A stretch of 64,000 nucleotides of DNA from Pararge aegeria (taxonomy: Eukaryota > Arthropoda > Insecta > Lepidoptera > Nymphalidae), in assembly GCF_905163445.1 (NCBI RefSeq), contig NC_053182.1, forward strand, positions 4,402,001 through 4,466,000. Reading direction: 5' to 3'. The translations under genes were made by a program, and so were the position numbers. The stretch's first letter is position 1; each line of letters opens with the position of its first letter. The notes under the pieces were generated by a model that did no database searches, had not been told where the DNA came from, and saw nothing but the letters and a program-made list of their open reading frames with translations. This document shows, piece by piece, positions 1 through 9,039 of this stretch.

Positions 1-24
1 AGTGAACTTTTGTGCTACGTCCTA

Positions 25-165
25 ATCCTACAAATGCGAAAGTATCAGGTTGTTTATTTGTTTGAGCACAGCTCAACCGATCTTCTGCAAGTTCTGCAAG
101 TTCACAACTTGCACACTGGAGAGGAGTGAATAATACCTATGTGAAGGAGACCCTTTTTAGCTTAG
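25..165 (-). mobile_element. Fragment of dispersed repeat K (end carrying 'aaatgcgaaagta')
   Basis: The stretch contains 'ctacaaatgcgaaagta' followed by 'gtttatttgtttgagcac' and 'ctcaaccgat'. This is how the terminal part of a very common lepidopteran dispersed repeat reads (data-free recognition from memory); its other end, the 'gacttcgtccgcg' side, is at 22736. Old and degraded. Confidence 0.4.
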
Positions 166-248
166 GATATTTTTTTCCTGATGGTTAGTGTAAAACCATC
201 GCCTGTAAACAAGGCAACAGTTAGCAGGGCATGCAAGGAACACGTCCC
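166..248 (-). mobile_element. SINE-C fragment, 3' half
   Basis: The motif 'aaaccatcgcctgtaaac' followed by 'agggcatgcaaggaacacgtcc' is the reverse complement of the SINE-C 3' half seen at 3540-3620 and 4545-4620. It abuts a SINE-B tail. Confidence 0.55.
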
Positions 249-249
249 A

Positions 250-336
250 GGTTAGCCCGCTGCCATGTTAGACTGCATCACTTGCCACCAGGTTGCAATC
301 AAGGGCTAACTTGTAGTGGAGTAAAAAATAAAAAAA
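250..336 (+). mobile_element. SINE-B 3' fragment with A-rich tail
   Basis: Reads 'ggttagcccgctgccat', 'agactgcatcacttgcc' and 'caagggctaacttgtagtgg', then an A-rich tail. These are the closing motifs of SINE-B, matching 20745-20829 on the same strand and many minus-strand copies. The head is missing (5' truncated). Confidence 0.75.
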
Positions 337-338
337 GA

Positions 339-807
339 TTGGTTGCCTGTAAAGTCGGTATACGGGCGAAAGTTTTACGTGACAACGACTTTGAGTGGTA
401 AAATAATTTTAATGTGAATATTCATTCGTATAGTAGGAAGAAGGATGAAATAATAGTAACAATTTAAAACATTTATTTATACAAAGAATTATATTTAAAA
501 CATTAATTTATACAAAGAATCTCGCACTGAATTTCATATTAACAAAATTTTATTTTTACCTTTACACATACATACGTATTTATATACAAATATACATACA
601 ATAACTTGCAATACATTTGCGTACAATGAAACAGCGTTTACTACAAAGGGACGCGTGCCTTTCACTTTTTATGTCTGTCTCTCTCGCTCTTAGGCGGGCG
701 CGTGCCTCTCACTCGCTCTCATTGTGAGCGCATAACGTGAGCGGAGCGTAACGCAGTTTCTTGAAGTGTCACCCGGCAAACCAATTTATAAGACGTTGTC
801 ACGTCAA
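339..807. mobile_element. Element M copy 1 (non-autonomous, TIR-like ends)
   Basis: About 469 bp that recurs almost unchanged at 58413-58904. Differences seen by eye are a 24-bp segment absent here (near 692), one G/A substitution near 657 and one inserted C near 794. Inverted motifs lie near both ends: 'acgtgacaacg' at 377-387 and its exact complement at 794-804, plus 'ttggttgcc' at 339-347 against 'ggcaaaccaa' near 775-784. No coding capacity. The middle is rich in 'ctctctcgctc' and 'gagcg' motifs. It sits directly after a SINE-B tail. No clear target duplication was found, so the true termini are uncertain. Superfamily not assigned. Confidence 0.7.
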
Positions 808-1737
808 AAATATTTTGCGTCTCGCTACGATGCTGCATTTTGGTTTATGGTAGTTCTTCCCAAACTAACTGTACTATGACCCGTCCCGTCCCGAATAAAC
901 AGATAGACAGACATACGAATAATAATTATTTTTGAAGTAAAACTTCTTTATTGGCGTTAAAATTTTACCGTCACATTATTCGGTTACGTGTCACTTTTCC
1001 GTTACGCGCCGTGGGAGTGATTATTGGATTTTTTTTTAAGTTATTTCAGAATAACCTCTTGAAAATTTTATTTAAACTAGCAATTATTAATTAATACGAT
1101 TGCAAATCTAGTAAACATCAATAAATTGTTATAATAAAATAAAAAATAAAAGATGTAACAAAGAAATTTCACTTCTTACGTGTGTACGAAATACACACAC
1201 ACACATTTTTTTTTAAGTGAAAAGTTTTTTTTAATATTACAATCAGATACTTATTTTGTGTGTAACTGACACTGCCTTTTATTTTATACTGTGATACGCG
1301 TAGCTTGTTTTAATTAAAAACAGTGAATTTCAATATTTTCGAGAAAGGTTGTCGGGTCCGCTTATTTTATCCACTTTTGAAATTTTGACTACATTCAATA
1401 TTGAAATGTCTTTGACATTTTATAAAATGTTAGCAAACATGCGACACGATATCACGGCAAAATTGCATGAAGTTTTATACGGGCCTTATAAATAAATGTG
1501 GCGTAACGTCGCAATAGTTGTGCAGTGTTCATTGACGCTCTGACATTTGAATGGTGCTGTCAGTTTAAATGGTACAAAATACTCATAACTATTCCAACTT
1601 TATTGCACGTTTGTATAAGGCTATACAAGTTTGAGCAATTTTCTGTTTTCCAAGATACTCCCAAAACTAATATTCCAAGGGAGTTCATCTGTATATTATT
1701 AAGTAGTGATGTATACGATATACAAATACGTAATATG
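808..1737. other. No gene seen; AT-rich unassigned sequence
   Basis: Stop-dense in all frames. A short CA run lies at about 1193-1204. The only longer open frame (1525-1758) runs into a SINE-A fragment and shows no family resemblance, so I do not call it. Confidence 0.6.
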
Positions 1738-1763
1738 CTACGCTTACGTTGGGGCTAGATGAG
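1738..1763 (+). mobile_element. SINE-A tail fragment
   Basis: 'gctacgcttacgttggggc' plus 'tagatg' matches the SINE-A tail with one base changed. Very short relic. Confidence 0.45.
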
Positions 1764-1991
1764 AATTTTAATTTTAATTTTCGATTAGGTACTTTGGGTA
1801 CCTAAAGATAATATTATCTGTCAAAGTAAGTGTTACTTGTATCTACATCATATCGTCCTACTGCTTCTTAACATATTATGTGGATAGTGTTTTTGATTAC
1901 ATATTAACTCCATTTTATTTTTGTTTAGATTTAAGAGCTATTGTTTCATGTAATTGTTTTCTGTCCCAAATAAATAAAAATAAAATAGATT

Positions 1992-2026
1992 GCGACGTGT
2001 GTATTGTCGTGGTATATTTATTATTC
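1992..2026 (+). mobile_element. SINE-A tail fragment
   Basis: 'gcgacgtgtgtattgtcg' followed by 'tggtatatttatta' is the SINE-A 3' end. It explains the open frame over 1880-2203, whose 'DVCIVVVYLLF' stretch is translated SINE tail (the same string appears in the copy near 31500). Confidence 0.55.
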
Positions 2027-2449
2027 ATTATTTTACAGCAACTAAAATCATTGCAAATTTTAAGTGAAAACATTCTCTTTTTTTCATATTGTTATATTTT
2101 GCCTGCCAAATGTGCGCTAAAGATTGTCGCCAAAATCTTGACATTGAGTAACGACACCCCATTTCGTTTGGTGAATAAATACACCCGAATGCATCCATCA
2201 TGAGTGAAAACCGTAAAATTCCTATTCAAATTTGAATTCTAATCTGTGGAGCGTCGGCACCGCTTCCATTTACATTGAATAGTGCAGTAAATCCGGAACG
2301 GTTTTAAAAGGGGATTGATTCACAACGTATCAAAGGGGTTTCAGTTTGACAAAAATCGACAAAATCGCCATCTTGAAATTGAGTTCGGCTCAATCGATAC
2401 GGTTCATAACATTTCATAATCATGCCACTCGAATGGTTTGTATGAAATC
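2027..2449. other. No gene seen
   Basis: Unassigned AT-rich sequence with no motif I recognise on either strand. Confidence 0.5.
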
Positions 2450-2499
2450 AAATGATTATTTACCAGCTGGTAATAATACCAGCTGATAAATAATTATTT
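2450..2499. repeat. Tight inverted repeat, 23-bp arms, 4-bp spacer
   Basis: Arms 2450-2472 and 2477-2499 pair with two mismatches around the core 'cagctggta'. The spacer is 'ataa'. Not explained by a repeat family I recognise. Confidence 0.8.
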
Positions 2500-2650
2500 A
2501 TTTATTCGTAATCAACAGCGTTACAATAAAAATAAATTTAAGTATTAATAGTTTCACTTAAATCTATGGCCACAAAGATTACATAAACATAACATTTTGA
2601 AATAGTACGGTCTCGGATTTAACATAAAAATAATTAGGTATTTTGAATAG

Positions 2651-3070
2651 CAGAAAAGAGCTCTACGGTCAATATATAAACTTAAATCACGTGAATCCCT
2701 CCGTGAAAAATTTAAAGAAATTGGTATACTTACGGTAGCCTCACAATACATTTATAACAATATAGTATTTGTAAGACAACATATTAGTCTTTATAAACAA
2801 AAAGTGGATATAAACAGTCGACTTACAAGAAATGGTCATAAATTAGTGACATCTGCATATCGTCTGCGAAAGGTGCAGAAGTCATTTGTGGGATTGAGTA
2901 TACGCTTTTATAATATGATTCCTAAGGTAATTTTGGACCTACCAATGCATAAGTTTAAAGAATGTGTTAAAACACATTTATTACAGCGAGGTTATTATAC
3001 AATTGATGAGTTTCTTAATGACAAGGTTGCTTGGAAGCATCCGGCTCCGCTTTCATCTCTCACAAGATAG
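2651..3070 (+). pseudogene. LINE-1 (CR1/Jockey-like) reverse-transcriptase ORF, C-terminal fragment
   Basis: An open frame of 139 codons ending at TAG 3068-3070, preceded in frame by a stop at 2648. It starts QKRALRSIYKLKSRESLREK and continues through 'GILTVASQYIYNN' and 'RNGHKLVTSAYRLR' to 'HPAPLSSLTR'. This order of motifs is the post-reverse-transcriptase tail of CR1/Jockey-type non-LTR retrotransposons. The catalytic reverse-transcriptase and endonuclease domains are absent, so it cannot be functional alone. The last 88 residues match the minus-strand copy at 16316-16582 except for one residue (Pro here, Leu there), which implies recent common origin. Its own 3' UTR follows immediately. 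Confidence 0.85.
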
Positions 3071-3212
3071 AAAAATGAATGTTAAAATTTCTTCTTCTTC
3101 TCGGTAGAATCTGCCTTCCGAACCGGTGGTAGACTCACTACACACGGACAGACTTGACGTTTCAAAAGTGCTTGTATTAGGCCTACTTGAAATAAATCAA
3201 TTTTGAATTTTT
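3071..3212 (+). mobile_element. LINE-1 3' UTR and terminal repeat
   Basis: Contains 'cggtagaatctgccttccga', 'accggtggtagactcac' and 'ggcctacttgaaataaat', then 'caattttgaattt'. The same 3' end occurs at 16112, 24225, 40853 and 43308. Compared with the 16112 copy it lacks roughly 60 bp just after the stop codon. Confidence 0.85.
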
Positions 3213-3273
3213 ATTGTACGCCTATTGTACCTTTTCTTTCTTTCTTTCAATTGTGTTTTTTTTATTGCTTCAT

Positions 3274-3300
3274 CTTTGGTGTACAATAAAGTGTATTTGG
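3274..3300 (+). mobile_element. Possible LINE-2-type 3' end
   Basis: 'ggtgtacaataaagtgtatt' matches the extreme 3' end of LINE-2 elements (compare 14720-14740 and 62715). Only about 25 bp, so weak. Confidence 0.3.
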
Positions 3301-3434
3301 TTTGATTTTAATCGAACTCGGTTCCCCAAAGTCTCAACTGTCCATTACCTATTGCAAATTGTATTGGTAGTACTATGATTTTTTTTAATTTTTTGTGATG
3401 TCGTATTGTCTTAACAAAACAAGTAGTAGAAGTA

Positions 3435-3650
3435 GACCTTTTTGTGGCAGATCTCGACTGGGGAAGTACTATCGCCATGCTTATTTCTGCTTATTCAAAT
3501 CGATGGACACATGGTGGCATGTTGTACGACGTGCTTCTTGAATGCCCTGTAAGGTGTTGCTCTGTTTACCAGCGATAGTTTTCCACCTACAATGAGGTGG
3601 GCCATCTACTTGGTCCGACAATTACCTACTACAATAAAAAAAAAAAACAT
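3435..3650 (+). mobile_element. SINE-C copy
   Basis: Runs from 'ctcgactggggaagtactat' and 'gccatgcttatttctgc' to 'gaggtgggccatctacttgg', ending in an A-run. It lacks the middle portion seen in the 8455 and 56405 copies. Confidence 0.75.
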
Positions 3651-4189
3651 TTTTAGTTGTGTAATAACTAAATTCTTCACAAAATATGAACGGACAGCTG
3701 CAGTGTATATCCGATACGGAACCGTTCACTTGTAAATGGACCGGACTTTTTAAAATTTCGTAGCAACGCCAAATTCAATGCACTTTTTGAATGCAAATGG
3801 AATTGGTGTCAACGCTGCTTCGATTTGAATTCAAACCCGAGTGCAGATGTTTCGGTATTCAGTTACCAAACGAAATCGTATTTTTGTAACCTTCTTTAAA
3901 AAAGAGGGGTATCTCATCTGCTTTTCTCACTGACTTTTTTTATCACGAGAATTGAATGAGGAAAGCAACTGAAGCAAGTGGGCCTACTTGGATAAATATA
4001 TGTTTGACTCTGAACCAAATTTATAGCTGCAAACTTAGATGATTTGGTACTTGGTTGTTTGCAATAAATCCCATAATGCCATACTACTAATTTACGTAAT
4101 TTGTAAAGCTTAGAGAGTATCTCTTCGATTTAATAAACTAAATTAAGTGCGACAGCTGCGTTATTGGACATGTTTTAAGTTTTTACCAA
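3651..4189. other. No gene seen
   Basis: Unassigned sequence with frequent stops. No tRNA-like box or recognisable LINE tail. Confidence 0.5.
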
Positions 4190-4660
4190 ATTGATGGACA
4201 CAGGCGACATGTTGCAGTACGCTCCTTACATGCCCTGTGAAGTGTTTATATGTTTATAGGCGACGATAGCAGAGCTATTTGTGACACCGCTTGTCCGGAG
4301 AAGTACTTTCGCCATGCTTAATAATACAGCGTAGATATAACGCAGCGCAGAAATAACGTAGCGCAAAAAAAACAGCAAAGAAATAGGTTAGCGCAGAAAT
4401 AACGCAAATTAGAAATAATGCAGCGCAGAAATAGCGCAGCGCATAAATAACGCAGCGCAGAAATAACGCAGTGCGGAAAAAGCGCAGCGCAAATATAGCG
4501 CAGCGCAGGATTACGCAGACAAATTGATGGACACAGGGCGGCATGTTGCAGGACGTGCTCATTACATACCCTGTGAACGGTTGGTATGTTTATAGGCGAT
4601 GGTTTCCCATTAACCATCAGGTTGGCTATCTACTTGGTCCGTCAATTATAACTATATAAA
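4190..4660 (+). mobile_element. SINE-C composite (3' fragment, then a copy holding a minisatellite)
   Basis: A 3' fragment (4190-4265) is followed by a fresh 5' start ('agagctatttgtgacaccgc', 'tgtccggagaagtact', 'gccatgctta'), then a 16-bp minisatellite (4326-4518). The SINE-C 3' half resumes at 'aaattgatggacacaggg' and runs to 'atctacttggtccgtcaat'. The array sits where other copies have 'tttctgccgc'. Confidence 0.75.
4326..4518. repeat. 16-bp minisatellite, about 12 degenerate units
   Basis: The unit is close to 'aacgcagcgcagaaat'. The cleanest units lie at 4336-4360 and 4420-4475. Open frames on the minus strand here (rich in Cys, Phe, Leu) are simple translations of the array. The unit's 'gcagaaataa' is the complement of 'ttatttctgc' in SINE-C, so it may derive from an inverted piece of its host. 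Confidence 0.85.
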
Positions 4661-4689
4661 TGGTCCACAGAAAATATAGCTATTTTGTA

Positions 4690-4905
4690 CGGAATTCTAA
4701 ATGTCATCATCATCATTACCAAACTACTACAGAAAACGGGTCTCTCTCTACTTCGTCCACCACGCTGGCCTAGTGCGGATGGGTAGACTTGACTCGCCTT
4801 TACTAGCCTTGCTTAAAGTGAAAACGCACATAACTCCGAAAAATGAAATGTGCATGCCATGACTAGAACTCAGTCCCCCCAAAAGGGGGCACCGTACCAT
4901 ACCGC
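4690..4905 (-). mobile_element. SINE-E copy, degraded
   Basis: Contains 'tcatcatcat', 'cgtccaccacgctggcc', 'aaaacgcacataactccg' and 'cagtccccccaaaag', all in minus-strand SINE-E order. Compare 43464 and 57490. Confidence 0.65.
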
Positions 4906-5934
4906 ATTTTATATTACAATCAGGTTTTAATAAACTTATGCCAACGACCTATATCTTCAAACAAATATTGTTAGACTACTTTTCTGAACAAATAGAATAT
5001 ATTAAATTTTTTATGTCTATAAATTATTATTTCCGTATATATATATTCCGAATACTATTTAGAAATACGTTTATTGAATTTAAACTTAACATCAAGTTAA
5101 GTGGAGCAACGAGTAAATATTTTTCAATTATATGTTGCCCGAGTGTGTGTGTGTGTGTGTGTGTAAATGTAAATGTATGCGTGTAGCTGTGTTGATGTGC
5201 GAGTTTCTCAGTTTGTTCATACTAAGCGGGTAAAGCCAAAATGTAACTACTATTTCCGTATGGCGCGGTAAATTGCAAGCTTAAGTTATGTAGCTTCGTA
5301 TGTATTAGTACAAAGTTATAAATAAGATAATAAAATATGCTAGAAAGGACAATACTAAAAATTTCATTTCGACTTTGCCTTCATTAATTGTTGATAATTA
5401 TACATCAGGGATGAAGGAAAAGTTGTACGAAAATACTATGACTATCAGCATTCAGTGTCCTGGAATACAAAGCACGCCCTAACCGAAATGGTTTGTGGAA
5501 CCTAATTAATGCTGCTGGGGGTGAGATAATGTGTATCTTTATACGACTCAAAATCAATAACATGAATAATCCTGAAAATATTTTTCAGACGTATAACTTA
5601 CAAAACAAAAACTAAAGATACTTTTAGATTGGGACGGTAATTTAATTCTACAAAAAAAACCGTAGGGTAAAGTCACTGGCATCAGCTAGAATCTGAACCT
5701 ACCTTCGCATTTTCATAATAAAATCTTTAGGCATGTTGAATTTGATATGAAAATGTTCAAATCCGGTCTAAGTTGTAATATAATCTCTTTGTTGCCAACA
5801 CAATAGGGTTATAAACTTTGAAGTTGGTACTACCTATTTTGAATTATGTTAAACTTAATAAGTTTCAAAACTTAATCAACTTGATACGTAAAACTATTAT
5901 TCTTCTAAAACCTATTTCAATAGAGTGGATTAGT
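4906..5934. other. No gene seen, except a GT microsatellite
   Basis: AT-rich. The 82-aa frame at 4938-5186 ends in a translated GT run and has no recognisable domain. A 'ggcatcagctag' motif at about 5679 may be a relic of repeat K. Confidence 0.5.
5142..5164. repeat. (GT)n microsatellite
   Basis: About 11 uninterrupted GT units. Confidence 0.95.
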
Positions 5935-6185
5935 AGTCTTTGTTCGGCACACGCTTCCTCTCTTTTAGGAAGAAGGGAATTTTAGAGCAAAGACCCACCA
6001 CGCTCTACCAATCCGGGTTGGCGAGCTTTAACAATTATTATCACGTATTAGAGTTAATATCCGTGAGCGACGATTTAACCTGCACTTTGCTAATGAAAAT
6101 CCCAATACACATTTTTGCCTGACTTGGGAATCGAACCCAGAGGCTCGTGACTACTGACTACAAGCATGCTAACCATATAACCTTA
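5935..6185 (-). mobile_element. SINE-F copy with tRNA-like head
   Basis: On the minus strand the head reads 'ggttagcatgcttgtag' and then 'ctgggttcgattcccaag', a good RNA polymerase III box B. The body contains 'acccaccacgctctacc'. A related copy lies at 16965-17290. Confidence 0.55.
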
Positions 6186-6189
6186 ATGA

Positions 6190-6906
6190 TATCTGTGTGT
6201 AGTTTAGTTGTAACACGCAAATTAATTCCGGCGTCAGAAGTGAGCCACGCCTTTTTGATGTCATCTAAGGAACATTGACTCTCTTCTCTGTCATTACAGA
6301 TCGTGCAAAGGGCGTCAAACAAATCGTTTGAGAACCGGGTTTAACTAATAGTAATAGCAATCATTTATTTTAGGCTTTACCCATAAAAATAAAACGTTTT
6401 ATAACAATTAAACAATTTACAAATGAAATGAAATGCAATTAAAATAAAAGTCAAAACTACTACATACTATATAACTAGGAACAACCCGGTCCCAGTATTT
6501 TTTTGTCGAAACGGGGTCATTGTTTATTGCGTAAAGGACGCGACGAGGTAACAGTTACTTTAAAATATATAATAAATAAATTAGTATGGATGCAAAGTAT
6601 TTGTTGTGATATTTACAAAGTTGACACCTATTTTAAAGTTTCAAAAATCTTAAGGGAATTTTATCACTTCAAATCCTGACGGTCGTTTATGCCGACTTTG
6701 CGCGCACCTGCGTAGGAATTTAATATCGTGTGCCGGCGAAACTGCAGGTAAAGTATTAAAAACTTCTTTACTGTAATGCATCATTTTATTACTCGGCGAC
6801 TTCTTTATTGTTTTACATCGACTTTTCTAAGGTATTTTTATAATCTTCAGAAAACCTGATCTGAGGTATTTCGAAATGTCTAAGTAATATTAAAAAGTAT
6901 TTTTTT
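6190..6906. other. No gene seen
   Basis: Unassigned AT-rich sequence; nothing recognisable on either strand. Confidence 0.5.
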
Positions 6907-7141
6907 GACGGCGCAATGGGCAGCGATCTTGCTTTCTGAGTCCAAGGCCGTGGGATCGATTCCCACAACTGAAAAATGTTTCTGTGATGAACACAAATGT
7001 TTTTAATAAGTATTTATTAGATAGGTATAATATTCATAAAATTATTCATCAGTCATCTGAGTACCCATAACACAAATTACGCTTTCTTTGGGGATAGATG
7101 GCGATGTACGAGTATGTATGTCGTAGTTTATTTATTTTATT
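6907..7141 (+). mobile_element. SINE-A copy
   Basis: Head 'gacggcgcaatgggcagcg' (box A region), box B 'gggatcgattcccacaac', then the tail motifs 'attcatcagtcatctgag' and 'ggggatagatggcgatg'. Several bases are lost from the head and about 20 from the middle. Confidence 0.9.
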
Positions 7142-7224
7142 TAACGGGCACTATACATTGTTGTCACTACAACTGTGACAAGAATAAAATTTGGGAAACA
7201 TTTAATCTAGGGAGGCATGTAATG

Positions 7225-7495
7225 TAAATTGGGTAATTTAGAACCGATTGGTGTATCTACGTTAATAGTTTTAAGTGACAATGTGAGATGGTGATAACAA
7301 AAAAAAACAACCGGCTAAGTTTGTTGTGGGCTTCTTCTTAGACCAGGGCGCGTTTAGAACCCTCGTGGCTTTAGTTTAAAGTTGACGAATTTAGTTATCG
7401 CCATCAACTCAGTACTAAGTTATATTTTACATGTAATGTACGCATCAAAAGTGCCATATATTTGAATAAAGAAATATTTGACTTTGACTGTTGAC
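7225..7495 (+). mobile_element. LINE-4 3' UTR
   Basis: Contains 'gtgagatggtgataac', 'ggctaagtttgttgtgggct', 'agaccagggcgcgtttaga' and 'tttgaataaagaaatatttg'. Same 3' UTR as 8062 (minus), 44725, 45233 (minus) and the coding-linked copy at 52761. Confidence 0.8.
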
Positions 7496-7619
7496 TTTAC
7501 GTGCTAAAATATATTGTAAACACAGGTTAGTGAGAAATGAAAGAGATAAAAGGAAATTGAGATGAATGAGAAATACCTCTTGTATTGGTTGTCCACAGGG
7601 AGCCGCTAGACACAAGCGG

Positions 7620-7745
7620 ATCTTTTTTTTTAAATTTTATTATAGATAACCAAGCAGATAGCCCACCTGATGGTAAATGGAAAACCATCGCCTCTGAACA
7701 GAGGAGCACTTCAAAGGGTATGAAAGCAATGCAACACATCCTGCA
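7620..7745 (-). mobile_element. SINE-C fragment, 3' half
   Basis: 'agcccacctgatggtaaatg', 'aaaaccatcgcctctgaac' and 'agaggagcacttcaaaggg' are the reverse complement of the SINE-C 3' half. Confidence 0.75.
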
Positions 7746-7747
7746 AA

Positions 7748-7865
7748 GTATTCAAATTCAAATTCAAAAATATTTCATTATATTCAGCCATCAAAGTGTA
7801 CAAGCGATTGTTTTTCTGTAAGTTTCGGGGCTTGATAAGCCTAAAACAAGTCACTTCGATATTGA
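7748..7865 (-). mobile_element. Possible LINE 3' tail
   Basis: Begins with 'caaattcaaattcaaaaat', the short tandem tail typical of these LINE 3' ends. The rest does not clearly match LINE-1 or LINE-4. Confidence 0.3.
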
Positions 7866-8061
7866 AGTATTGTAATTTTAGATACCAGATGAAAAAATTA
7901 ACAACGTTCTCCTATAATAATTGGTAACATTGGTACTATTTACTTTTTACCATTTTATATGCATAGATCATTTATGGCATTATTGACAACCATTAAAGAA
8001 CAAAATAAGTAAATTTTCGTACCATTTACAACAAAATTTTCATTGAATTTTTTTAGAAGAG

Positions 8062-8248
8062 TACAAATTCAAATTCAAAATTTCTTTATTCATGTAGGCC
8101 TATCACAGGCACTTATGAAGCGTTCATACATAAATGTTTACATAATTGTAATGGGATGGTGATAACTTCGTTCGCCAACTTAAACCTAAAGCTAGGAGGG
8201 TTCCAAACGCACCCTGGTCTAAGAAGAGCCCGCAAAAAACTTAGCCAC
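8062..8248 (-). mobile_element. LINE-4 3' UTR
   Basis: Minus-strand copy: 'tttctttattcatgtaggc', 'cacaggcacttatgaagcg' and 'caccctggtctaagaagagc'. It lies in inverted orientation to the 7225-7495 copy about 570 bp away. Confidence 0.85.
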
Positions 8249-8450
8249 GTTTTTTTTTTATCACCATCTCACAGTCCAGTTAATGTTGATCTATGAAGTT
8301 AGAGCAATTCATACCCTAGCTTTTTTATCATATCTGTAAGAACAAACTTAGGCAGGTTTTTTTTTGTTATCACCATCTCACAGTCCAGTTAATGTTGATC
8401 TATGAAGTTAGAGCAATTCATACCCAAGCTTTTTTACCATATATGTAAGA
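8249..8450 (-). repeat. 109-bp tandem duplication at the inner edge of the LINE-4 copy
   Basis: 'atcaccatctcacagtccag' starts at 8260 and again at 8369. The two copies agree at nearly every position up to 'catatctgtaag' and 'catatatgtaag', each preceded by a T-run. Confidence 0.85.
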
Positions 8451-8454
8451 TGTG

Positions 8455-8605
8455 AAGCCTCATGTGCCTTTAAGAACACCGCCGCCCAGGCCTTTCAGAC
8501 CGGAACACAGCATTTCAACAATGATACGTAGCGGCAGAAATAAGCAAGGCGATAGTACTTCCCCGGGCGAGCTCTGTCACAAAAAGGTCTACCACCACTA
8601 AACTA
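8455..8605 (-). mobile_element. SINE-C copy, 5' half
   Basis: 'ggcctttcagaccggaacac', 'gcggcagaaataagcaagg' and 'agtacttccccgggcgagct' match the complement of 56405-56500. Confidence 0.75.
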
Positions 8606-8937
8606 TACCTACCGTGGAAATATAACGTGGAGTGCGGAAATGCCTACAAAAAGTGATCTTTGAGGATGGTTAAACAATTTATCCTATTATTATTATTAGA
8701 TCTACGGTCTGTCATGACATGCTCTGTACAAAATGACATACCTACGAAAAAATGGCGATACATGCTTGTCTTTCTGATATTATTATGCTAAGTTGGTTTT
8801 GGCTGCACGAAACGCGCAAATCCGGTAAAATATATTATTATATTATATTATATTAATTTATGGCATTTTTGTCCTTTAAACTGCTATTATTATAAACAAC
8901 ATATTGTGATATTGATTGTTAAAGACCACTATACCAC
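8606..8937. other. No gene seen
   Basis: Unassigned; includes a short TATTA-type low-complexity run near 8834-8860. Confidence 0.5.
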
Positions 8938-9035
8938 ATTGGAGAAGAGTCGTGGGATATAGCTTGTTATTCCTATTTCGTGATAGAGAGTGGGCCTTTG
9001 TCTAGAGTGGGACATTTATAGGCTGGGAATGAAGA
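8938..9035 (+). mobile_element. Repeat H fragment
   Basis: 'cgtgatagagagtgggcct' and 'gtgggacatttataggctgg' are closing motifs of a common lepidopteran LINE-associated 3' sequence (compare 24180-24215 and 60535-60555). Confidence 0.45.
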
Positions 9036-9039
9036 TGAC

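Noticed and set aside
1880..2203. 107-codon frame with a hydrophobic middle
   Set aside because: Its 'DVCIVVVYLLF' part is a SINE-A tail also found in other copies; no independent support.
4275..4617. Two overlapping minus-strand frames of 95 and 99 codons rich in Cys, Phe and Leu
   Set aside because: They translate the 16-bp minisatellite; the residue pattern repeats with the DNA unit.
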